From positions 1-6,971 of the forward strand of contig CALAUH010000151.1 of NCBI GenBank assembly GCA_937892225.1: DNA of 6,971 nt, in the 5' to 3' direction. Origin of the DNA: an uncultured Treponema sp. (GTDB taxonomy: Bacteria > Spirochaetota > Spirochaetia > Treponematales > Treponemataceae). A program made the translations under genes and the position numbers. A model generated the notes under the pieces. That model saw only the letters and a program-made list of their open reading frames with translations, was not told the origin of the DNA and did no database searches. Numbering within the stretch: position 1 is the first letter of the stretch; the number at the start of each line of letters is the position of its first letter. Positions 1-5,508 of the stretch are shown here, one piece after another.

Positions 1-256
1 TTCCAAGCCATTGTAAAATTAAATTATCATTTGGTAAGTTAGAAATTGCCTTTTCAAATTCAAATATAGCTTCGTTATATGCACCTTTATAATATGCCTG
101 TATTCCTCTTCTAAATTCTTCAGAAGCGAAACCTTCATCACTTGTTCTGATTCTGTCAGGATAATTTTCAAGGCCTGCATTATAAGTTGTATCCTGAGCA
201 AACAAGGATAATAATAAACCGGTAATTAATAAAACTACAGTAAATAATTTTTTCAT
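1..256 (-). CDS. Secreted tetratricopeptide-repeat protein (N-terminal part only)
   Basis: Only the first 85 codons are visible; the gene continues past the left edge. The start ATG at 256-254 is followed by a classic export signal: MKK, then a hydrophobic stretch to about residue 19, then LFA-QD, which fits signal peptidase I cleavage after residue 20. There is no cysteine at that point, so it is not a lipoprotein and should be periplasmic or outer-membrane associated. After a short polar linker, residues about 42-75 (EEFRRGIQAYYKGAYNEAI and onward) look like one TPR helix pair with the usual G-Y-EA-F pattern. The start lies 3 bases after the stop of the upstream TPR gene, and its ribosome site (AAAAGGCAGG) lies inside that gene's last codons, so the two are surely co-transcribed and probably translationally coupled. 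What domains follow cannot be seen; a longer TPR scaffold is likely. Function is unknown. Confidence 0.8.
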   Translation of the reverse strand, partial: MKKLFTVVLLITGLLLSLFAQDTTYNAGLENYPDRIRTSDEGFASEEFRRGIQAYYKGAYNEAIFEFEKAISNLPNDNLILQWLG

Positions 257-259
257 AAA

Positions 260-937
260 TTAATAGCCTGCCTTTTGAAGAAGCTTAATATGTTCTGCAA
301 TTATTTCATTATCTGAGTCAAGTTTTTCTGCTTTTTCTAAGTATTTTTTTGAATCTTCAAATAATCCTAATTTATAATAAACCCATCCTAATGAATCTAA
401 ACAAGCTGCTGAATCTGGTGAACGTGATGCTGCTTCTTTACATAAAGATAAAGCTCTTGTTAAATCTTTTTCCTGACATGCAAGTACGTATCCAAGTCCG
501 TTCAAGGAAGAAATATTATCTTCATCAATCTTTAATGAATTTTCATAATACTCAAGACATTTTTCTGTATCATTCTGTTCCCAAGCAATAAAAGCAATTG
601 CCGCATATACAGATGCAGTCATATATCCAGTTTCTAAAAGTTTATTTAATTCAAAATCAGCAAGTCGTTTTCTGCCAGATAAAGCATATATTATTGCAAG
701 TAAAAAGCGGCATTGTAAAACTCTGTCAAGGTGAGTACCTGTAGTTACAACTATTTCAAGATAAGAAAGTGCATCTTCATACTTTTGAAGTTTGGCATAA
801 CATAAACCAAGATAATATGATAATTCGATTTTATCTGCCCCGCAATCATAAGGCAATGCTAGAAAGAAAGCTAATGCATCTACATAAGCTTTTTGATTAT
901 ACAGATTGATTCCTTCTTCTAAGATATTTTCTGTCAT
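260..937 (-). CDS. Cytoplasmic tetratricopeptide-repeat (TPR) protein
   Basis: A 225-residue protein made almost wholly of TPR-type helix pairs, at about residues 5-30 (degenerate), 37-65, 72-103, 108-141, 143-176 and 178-208. The last unit (CLDSLGWVYYKLGLFEDSKK) and the unit at 40-60 (SYYLGLCYAKLQKYEDALSY) match the TPR pattern best, with W/L-G-Y-A-P-like positions. There is no signal peptide or membrane segment, so it should be cytoplasmic. TPR arrays bind other proteins; no catalytic motif is present and a specific role cannot be given. I chose the ATG at 937-935, preceded by GGGTGGGAAA; a TTG four codons upstream (949) would also be in frame but has no ribosome site. It follows surE after 56 bases and precedes the secreted TPR gene by 3 bases, suggesting one operon. 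TPR identification is firm; specific function is open. Confidence 0.85.
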   Translation of the reverse strand: MTENILEEGINLYNQKAYVDALAFFLALPYDCGADKIELSYYLGLCYAKLQKYEDALSYLEIVVTTGTHLDRVLQCRFLLAIIYALSGRKRLADFELNKLLETGYMTASVYAAIAFIAWEQNDTEKCLEYYENSLKIDEDNISSLNGLGYVLACQEKDLTRALSLCKEAASRSPDSAACLDSLGWVYYKLGLFEDSKKYLEKAEKLDSDNEIIAEHIKLLQKAGY

Positions 938-947
938 TTTCCCACCC
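938..947 (-). promoter_or_regulatory. Ribosome binding site deciding the TPR start
   Basis: On the minus strand GGGTGGGAAA directly precedes ATG (937-935). The G-rich block supports this ATG over the in-frame TTG at 949-947, which has only AT-rich sequence before it. The G block ends just 3 bases before ATG, so the effective pairing is probably with the first GGG. Confidence 0.4.
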
Positions 948-970
948 AAATTTCAGATATCTATTCTTAT

Positions 971-999
971 ATAATACTATTGATTTTAATATTCTACAA
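971..999 (-). promoter_or_regulatory. Possible internal promoter before the TPR genes
   Basis: In the surE-TPR gap the minus strand has TTGTAG (999-994, containing the surE stop codon), 17 bases, then TATTAT (976-971). The -10 matches TATAAT at five of six positions and the spacing is ideal, but the -35 matches only TTG, and AT-rich DNA yields such pairs by chance. It could give the two TPR genes separate expression from the kinase and surE. Confidence 0.2.
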
Positions 1000-1758
1000 C
1001 GAAAATTTTATATCTTCAATAACATCAGCACAATCTGGACAGGCAAAAACACGTGTTATTGTAATATATCCATCTTTACAATACTGTAAATCTGAATTAA
1101 TATCAATTTTAGATTCTTCTGCATGACCACATCTAAACTCAGTTTTATATTCATTACCTTTTATATTAACTACGTTTACCGAATCACCATATATTCTAAA
1201 ATTAATTTTATCTGTAAGTTTAACACCTTTATATTCATCTAAAGATAAAGCATTTACATTTACAAACACCTGTGGAAATTCTGTCTTAGATAAAGACATT
1301 AATTTTTCAAGATTTCTGGCTGCAAAATCTGCAAGAGCATCATATTTGTAATCTGCTTCCTTAAAATCTCTTGATAAAGGTTCTACACTTAAAGCAATTG
1401 ATGGTTTACCAAGCAACACAGCCTGTCTTGAAGCTGCACAAGTTCCTGAATAAATAACATCAGAACCCATATTACCGCCTTTATTTATGCCTGATATAAC
1501 TACATCAATATCTTTTAATAAATTTCCTGTAAGCCCCGTAAAAACACAGTCAGCAGGATATCCTGTATGAGAATATGAATTTTCATCAACCTGAATTAAT
1601 GTATGTTCTTTATACATTGTAAGATGATTAGAAACTGCAGAACGGTTAGAATCAGGTGCAATTACATAAACATCATGATTATCTTTTTTTAAACGCTTTA
1701 TAAGTGCTTGTATACCTTTAGCATTAATTCCATCATCATTAGAAATTAATATATTCAT
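994..1758 (-). CDS. surE: 5'/3'-nucleotidase SurE
   Basis: SurE is a cytoplasmic metal-dependent phosphatase that removes phosphate from 5'- and 3'-nucleoside monophosphates and, in some species, short polyphosphate; it is linked to stationary-phase and stress survival. At 254 residues the length is normal. The family signature is intact: MNILISNDDG at the N-terminus gives metal ligands D8 and D9, APDSNRS supplies S40, and SGINKGGNMGSDVIYSGT (about 89-106) supplies N92 and the phosphate-binding YSGT loop. The late motif SDLQYCKDGYITIT (222-235) matches the usual T-D-x-x-A-x-x-x-G-Y-x-S-I-T segment. Oddly, the C-terminal tail has CPDC (240-243), with further cysteines at 210 and 227 and a histidine at 212. 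The ATG at 1758 is preceded by AAGGA, which lies inside the end of the kinase gene. The 6-base gap to that gene indicates an operon. Confidence 0.96.
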   Translation of the reverse strand: MNILISNDDGINAKGIQALIKRLKKDNHDVYVIAPDSNRSAVSNHLTMYKEHTLIQVDENSYSHTGYPADCVFTGLTGNLLKDIDVVISGINKGGNMGSDVIYSGTCAASRQAVLLGKPSIALSVEPLSRDFKEADYKYDALADFAARNLEKLMSLSKTEFPQVFVNVNALSLDEYKGVKLTDKINFRIYGDSVNVVNIKGNEYKTEFRCGHAEESKIDINSDLQYCKDGYITITRVFACPDCADVIEDIKFSL

Positions 1759-1764
1759 AAATAA

Positions 1765-2946
1765 CTAATCCTTAACTACTGTTACGCCTTCTGATGGAAC
1801 TACTTCATAGCAAATCTGCTGATATCCAAAGAGCTTTTCGAATTCAACAAGCTTCTGTTTAAATTTTTCTACATCAGAATCACGAATAATTACATAAACA
1901 CAACGTCCAAAACCTTTTCCCGTAATTCTTCCGCAGGAAACTGGATTTGTAATAAAATCAAGATTTGGTTCAAGTTCATTTACACGTTTTAAAATCCAGT
2001 CAATTTCCGGACATGAAATCTGATACATATCACGCATACTTTCATGACTTTGATTAATTGCACGGGCTAATTTAAAGAAATCACCTTTTTCTAATGCTGT
2101 TTTTGCTTCAAGAACATTATTATGTTCACGCATTATACTTAAAAGTTTTCTTCTTGTGTCTTCTGAAACTACAGATAATTCTTCGTTTATATCTGTAACA
2201 TTATTAATATACTGCCATTCGCCATAAACATTTGGTTTTGTTTCCTTTAAGTCTCCTAATAAAAGAGCATGCTGAGGTTCAAATAAAGAATCTTCATCCC
2301 AAAGTTTAATACGTGGAACTTTAGTATCAATTAAGAAGATTTTTTTATCTTCAAAATTAAACGGAACATAATCCCATGAATTTTTTGTATGGTCTGTAAT
2401 TAAAAAATTACCTTTTTTTGAAAATAAAGCGGAAAAATTATCTGCAATATAATTGTTTGTCTGTAAAAAGATTCTGTTTGCTCTTTCAAAAACTGCCAGT
2501 AAATCTTCATCAGTACAATCCAATTCAAAAAGATTTTTTATAGCTATTAAAGTTGCCGCTTTTATTGCAGTTGTAATTCCAAATCCTGCAGACGGTAATA
2601 TATCTGAATGTATTGTTATATTCATTCCGTGAAGATCATAACCGCTGCATATATATCCGTAAATTATACTTTTAACAGCATTAGCCCATCGGTCTTCTTT
2701 CTTATATTTAATTGATGTAAGACTGGAATGTTTTCTTTCGTTTAACTGAATAAAATAAAATTTTAAAGCTGAATCACTGCGTTTTGATGCAGATAAATAA
2801 ACCGGAAGATTTATAGCCATTGAAAGAGTTTTATCTTTAAAAAACCATGAATGTTCGCCAATCATATGAAATCTACCTGGTGCTTTTACAACTACATCAG
2901 GTTTTTGTTCGTATTCAATCAGATGTGCATCATTTATAACTTTCAT
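1765..2946 (-). CDS. Galactokinase-family GHMP kinase, divergent sugar pocket
   Basis: A 393-residue GHMP-superfamily kinase, the usual size for galactokinase, which phosphorylates galactose at C1 with ATP in the Leloir pathway. Family marks are APGRFHMIGEH (22-32), a phosphate-binding loop LPSAGFGITTA (118-128), the catalytic aspartate in YIADNFSALF (D169), the galactokinase-type SHESMRDMYQISCPEID (300-316) and GRITGKGFGRC (339-349). The SH...SCPE segment points to galactokinase over mevalonate or homoserine kinases. Compared by eye with human GALK1, R37, E43, H44 and D186 are kept (R25, E31, H32, D169). The galactose-contacting D46 becomes W34, G183 becomes Y166, and the SEY motif carrying Y236 is not recognisable. 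The substrate may therefore not be galactose, so I give no symbol. Start ATG 2946 has a strong ribosome site, GGAAAGAGG. It is first in the leftward operon, followed by surE; no galT or galE is nearby. Confidence 0.88.
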   Translation of the reverse strand: MKVINDAHLIEYEQKPDVVVKAPGRFHMIGEHSWFFKDKTLSMAINLPVYLSASKRSDSALKFYFIQLNERKHSSLTSIKYKKEDRWANAVKSIIYGYICSGYDLHGMNITIHSDILPSAGFGITTAIKAATLIAIKNLFELDCTDEDLLAVFERANRIFLQTNNYIADNFSALFSKKGNFLITDHTKNSWDYVPFNFEDKKIFLIDTKVPRIKLWDEDSLFEPQHALLLGDLKETKPNVYGEWQYINNVTDINEELSVVSEDTRRKLLSIMREHNNVLEAKTALEKGDFFKLARAINQSHESMRDMYQISCPEIDWILKRVNELEPNLDFITNPVSCGRITGKGFGRCVYVIIRDSDVEKFKQKLVEFEKLFGYQQICYEVVPSEGVTVVKD

Positions 2947-2955
2947 TTATGTAAA

Positions 2956-2964
2956 CCTCTTTCC
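2956..2964 (-). promoter_or_regulatory. Strong ribosome binding site of the kinase gene
   Basis: The minus strand reads GGAAAGAGG, 9 bases before ATG 2946, a close match to the 16S anti-Shine-Dalgarno complement. It fixes the start of the GHMP kinase. Confidence 0.65.
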
Positions 2965-2977
2965 ATTATTAACTTTA

Positions 2978-3006
2978 TTGCTTTTTTTAAATACAAGTAT
3001 TATATT
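2978..3006 (+). promoter_or_regulatory. Possible promoter for lnt
   Basis: TTGCTT (2978-2983), a 17-base spacer and TATATT (3001-3006) form a plausible sigma-70 type promoter, with transcription starting near 3013 and a leader of about 40 bases. The -35 matches only TTG plus spacing; the -10 matches five of six. On the opposite strand a perfect TATAAT occupies 3004-2999 and could be the -10 of the leftward operon, though no good -35 is seen 16-18 bases from it. The two divergent promoters would then overlap. Confidence 0.35.
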
Positions 3007-3035
3007 TTGATTAATCAAAGTAAATATATACTTGT
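2993..3035. promoter_or_regulatory. Palindrome with flanking inverted repeat, possible operator
   Basis: TTTGATTAATCAAA at 3006-3019 is a perfect 14-base palindrome. It is flanked by ACAAGTAT (2993-3000) and its reverse complement ATACTTGT (3028-3035), separated from the core by 5 and 8 bases. The block lies at the middle of the 104-base region between the divergent kinase and lnt genes and covers the likely -10 elements of both directions. It could be a regulator site acting on both genes. The DNA is very AT-rich, so chance symmetry is possible, and no regulator is identified. Confidence 0.35.
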
Positions 3036-3050
3036 TTAAATAATAATATA

Positions 3051-4838
3051 ATGAAGATGATTTTACAAGTTTTTTATTCAATTTTTTCAGGTCTCCTTCT
3101 TTCGCTTGCAATTCCAAATGAATTGTTTTTATTAGGAAGTCCTTTAATAACTTTATTTGCAATTATTCCATACTATATTGCCATTAAAAACTGTAAAAAC
3201 TATAAAACTGCATTTTTACTTGGATTCTGTCAGACAATCACGACACATCTTGCATCAAGTTTCTGGCTTGCATTCTTTAAGGATTTTGCTGCATTAACAC
3301 TTGGAGCTTCTGCCGCTGCGACAGGTGTTTTAGGCGGAATTTTCGGATTAATATTTTTTATTCCTTACGCAGACAGAACAAACAAACAGTTATATCAAAA
3401 CTCTTTATACAGAAATCTATTTGATTTTCCAGGATTCAAAGCGTTATTTTTTACAATCGTTTACGTTTTTTATGAATTCATGAAATCCATCGGATTTTTG
3501 GGATATCCATGGGGAACAGTTTCAAGTGCAATTTTCAAATGGAAAATCCTTATGCAGCTGTCGTCTATTACAGGAACTTATGGAATAACTTTCCTGATTG
3601 TTTTATTCAACGTTCTTTTAGTAGAACTTATCGCCATTTTATATAACACTAACATTATAAAAACAAAGATGGAACATTATTATGATTTAATCAATCTTTC
3701 TACTGTTTATATAATCTTATTGCTTTTAACCGTTATTTATGGTGATTATGAATACAATAAAACAAGAACTCCGGTAAAACAGCTAACCACAATTCTTATA
3801 CAACAGAATGCAGATCCATGGAAACTCGAAGATGATGATGAAATACTTCTTGCATCAGAAAAAATGGCCTGTGAAGAAATTGAAAAATTAAAAGAACAGA
3901 ATAAAAAAGCAGATCTTCTTGTATTAAGCGAAGGCAGTTTAATGCATTCTTTCCCTTCTGCAAGACATTATTACAAAAGAAATCCCGAAGATTATCCTTT
4001 AATCGACTTTATAAAAACAAATCAGCTTCCTTTACTATCCGGCGGCTCTTTTACAAAAGAAATAGAAACTTCTGAAGATGATTATATTACTAAATATTTT
4101 AATTCAGCAGTAATTTTTGATAAAAACGGAGAATACAGAGGATTTTACGGAAAACTTCATCTGGTTCCTTTTGCAGAATATGTACCTGGTCTTGAAAATC
4201 CGGTTGTACGAAAATTCATGAAAAAAATAGTCGGTTTTGCAGCAGGATGGTCAAAAGGCGAAAATATTACTTACTTTGAAATTCCATGCACAAATATAAA
4301 TGATAACAGTCAGGAAATAATAAACATTGTTGACTGTACAACTCCTTATGAAAATCAAAGAATGAAAGAAAAACAGTCAACTGTAAAAATAGCAGCTCCA
4401 ATATGTTTTGATGATGCTTTTACAGATGTAATGCGTCCTTTATCATTAAACGGTGCAGAATTATTCATTAATCTTACAGACGATTCATGGTCATTAAAAA
4501 AATCCTCTGAATACCAGCATTTTTGTATTGCAGCATACAGGGCAATTGAATACAGAACTACTTTAGTGCGTTCTACAAATGCAGGTTATTCTGTAGTTGT
4601 AGATCCTTCTGGAAAAATTCTTGCAGATTTACCTTTATTTGAACAGGCTTCTTTATGCTATGACATTCCAATCTACAAAGAAAATTGTACAACTTATTCA
4701 AAATACGGAAACTGGTTTGTATACATCTGTAAAATTCTAATTCTTTTAGCAGGAATTTATTCATTCAAAAATTTTAAAACTACAGATTATATAAAATCAG
4801 AAAGAAAAAGAATTAAAATTTCCAAGAGTGAATTCTAA
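3051..4838 (+). CDS. lnt: Apolipoprotein N-acyltransferase Lnt
   Basis: Lnt is an inner-membrane enzyme that moves an acyl chain from phospholipid to the N-terminal cysteine of diacylated lipoproteins, the last step of lipoprotein maturation in Gram-negative bacteria. The first 235 residues hold about seven hydrophobic segments (near 5-22, 25-45, 52-72, 85-106, 130-150, 170-197 and 215-232), followed by a nitrilase-type domain (about 245-540) and a last membrane segment (553-571), matching the eight-helix layout of E. coli Lnt. The catalytic triad is visible: E294 in VLSEGS, K368 in YGKLHLVPFAEYVP and C452 in APICFDDAF; NLTDDSW and YQHFCIAAYRAIE...RSTNAGYS follow as expected. At 595 residues it is about 80 longer than the E. 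coli protein, partly from an insert around 411-446 just before the cysteine motif. There is no clear ribosome site for ATG 3051; ATG 3057, two codons later, is an alternative. It appears to be transcribed alone. Confidence 0.95.
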   Translation: MKMILQVFYSIFSGLLLSLAIPNELFLLGSPLITLFAIIPYYIAIKNCKNYKTAFLLGFCQTITTHLASSFWLAFFKDFAALTLGASAAATGVLGGIFGLIFFIPYADRTNKQLYQNSLYRNLFDFPGFKALFFTIVYVFYEFMKSIGFLGYPWGTVSSAIFKWKILMQLSSITGTYGITFLIVLFNVLLVELIAILYNTNIIKTKMEHYYDLINLSTVYIILLLLTVIYGDYEYNKTRTPVKQLTTILIQQNADPWKLEDDDEILLASEKMACEEIEKLKEQNKKADLLVLSEGSLMHSFPSARHYYKRNPEDYPLIDFIKTNQLPLLSGGSFTKEIETSEDDYITKYFNSAVIFDKNGEYRGFYGKLHLVPFAEYVPGLENPVVRKFMKKIVGFAAGWSKGENITYFEIPCTNINDNSQEIINIVDCTTPYENQRMKEKQSTVKIAAPICFDDAFTDVMRPLSLNGAELFINLTDDSWSLKKSSEYQHFCIAAYRAIEYRTTLVRSTNAGYSVVVDPSGKILADLPLFEQASLCYDIPIYKENCTTYSKYGNWFVYICKILILLAGIYSFKNFKTTDYIKSERKRIKISKSEF

Positions 4839-4948
4839 ATTCAAAAAATTGTCAATATTCAATTATTAAATTCTTTACCTAAGCATAAAATTTTTTTTTG
4901 TCAAGAAAAATAGTTTTAAAAAATTCATCTTTTTTTTCTAAATTTCAC
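4839..4948. other. AT-rich spacer with A/T tracts; no strong terminator
   Basis: This stretch after lnt holds T9 (4891-4899), A5 (4906-4910), T4A6 near 4914-4923, T8 (4930-4937) and AAATTT (4940-4945), spaced roughly 9-15 bases, which may bend the DNA upstream of the nrdR promoter. A weak inverted repeat AATTG/CAATT (4847-4864) is present, but I see no GC-rich stem leading into a T run, so no convincing intrinsic terminator for lnt. Confidence 0.3.
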
Positions 4949-4977
4949 TTGTTTTAACATATCTAGTGTTATATGAT
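4949..4977 (+). promoter_or_regulatory. Probable promoter of the nrdR-nrdD operon
   Basis: TTGTTT (4949-4954), exactly 17 bases, then TATGAT (4972-4977; five of six matches to TATAAT). Transcription would begin near 4984, leaving a leader of about 54 bases. A NrdR-box-like sequence fills the spacer, which is what a repressor-controlled promoter would look like. A second possible -10, TACAAT at 5005-5010, has no matching -35. Confidence 0.5.
4954..4969. promoter_or_regulatory. NrdR box 1 (candidate)
   Basis: TTAACATATCTAGTGT matches about 11 of 16 positions of the published NrdR consensus acaCwAtATaTwGtgt, with a full AGTGT right end. It lies between the predicted -35 and -10 of the nrdR promoter, so bound NrdR would block RNA polymerase. 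Its left half is poor. Confidence 0.45.
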
Positions 4978-4996
4978 AGTCAATAAGCATATTTAT

Positions 4997-5012
4997 GCAC
5001 TATATACAATTT
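4997..5012. promoter_or_regulatory. NrdR box 2 (candidate)
   Basis: GCACTATATACAATTT matches about 12 of 16 positions of the NrdR consensus, including an unbroken CACTATATA. It starts 43 bases after box 1, close to four helical turns, so both sites would face the same side of the DNA; the commoner spacing is about three turns. It lies just downstream of the predicted transcription start. Confidence 0.5.
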
Positions 5013-5037
5013 TCTAAATAAAAGGTTATTTTACAAA

Positions 5038-5508
5038 ATGCGTTGTCCTTATTGTGGTAGTTTAGATGATAAAGTTTTAGAATCACGAACTATGATAAAC
5101 GGTGAAAGCATTCGCAGAAGACGGGAATGTCTTGCATGTGGATATAGATTTACCAGTTACGAACGAATTGATGAAAAACCTTTTATGGTTGTAAAAACCG
5201 ACGGAAGAAGACAGCCTTTTGACAGACAGAAACTTGAAAAAGGAATTGAAAGAGCTTTGGAAAAACGTCCTGTTTCAACAACAATGGTTGAACAGATTTG
5301 CAACGATATAGAAGATGCTGCTATTAAAATGGCAAAAGAAGACAGAGAAATCGCCACTTCTGAGCTTGGAGAACTTGTACTGGAAAAACTTTATGAAATA
5401 GATAAAGTAGCCTACATACGTTTTGCAAGCGTTTATCGTCATTTTGAAAATTTTGAAGAATTTATTACGGAAGTAAAAAATATAGAAAAGAGGGGAAAAA
5501 AGGAATGA
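5038..5508 (+). CDS. nrdR: Transcriptional repressor NrdR
   Basis: NrdR is a cytoplasmic zinc-finger and ATP-cone repressor that binds NrdR boxes upstream of ribonucleotide reductase genes and responds to the ATP/dATP state. The 156-residue length is typical. The zinc ribbon is complete, with C3 and C6 in MRCPYCGS and C31 and C34 in ECLACGYRF; the arginine-rich RRRR (26-29) between them is the usual DNA-contacting part. The ATP-cone spans about 48-138, beginning FMVVKTDGRRQPFDRQKL and ending VAYIRFASVYRHFENF. The start at MRCPYC is the family norm; a ribosome site TAAAAGG (5019-5025) lies 12 bases upstream, somewhat far. Two box-like sites and a promoter precede it, suggesting autorepression. 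Its stop codon overlaps the nrdD start (ATGA), so repressor and target are made from one message. Confidence 0.97.
   Translation: MRCPYCGSLDDKVLESRTMINGESIRRRRECLACGYRFTSYERIDEKPFMVVKTDGRRQPFDRQKLEKGIERALEKRPVSTTMVEQICNDIEDAAIKMAKEDREIATSELGELVLEKLYEIDKVAYIRFASVYRHFENFEEFITEVKNIEKRGKKE
5489..5495 (+). promoter_or_regulatory. Ribosome binding site of nrdD inside nrdR
   Basis: AGAGGGG, 9 bases before ATG 5505, is a strong Shine-Dalgarno sequence placed in the last codons of nrdR. It fixes the nrdD start at the ATG overlapping the nrdR stop codon; a nearer AAGGA at 5500-5504 touches ATG and is too close to act. Confidence 0.6.

Noticed and set aside
349..591. Plus-strand open frame of 80 codons inside the TPR gene
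   Set aside because: Antisense to a well-supported TPR coding region, with low-complexity sequence; a shadow frame.
955..962. AGATATCT palindrome in the surE-TPR gap
   Set aside because: Only 8 bases in AT-rich DNA and expected by chance.
2947..3162. Minus-strand open frame of 71 codons upstream of the kinase gene
   Set aside because: It overlaps the divergent promoter region and the start of lnt in antisense, its composition is low-complexity K/N/I/L, and its end abuts the kinase start by chance. No domain or ribosome site supports it.
4847..4899. Intrinsic terminator after lnt
   Set aside because: The AATTG/CAATT arms are weak, and no stem sits directly before the T9 run, so a terminator cannot be supported.
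5157..5357. Minus-strand open frame inside nrdR
   Set aside because: Antisense to the conserved NrdR ATP-cone; its protein resembles nothing and has no ribosome site.
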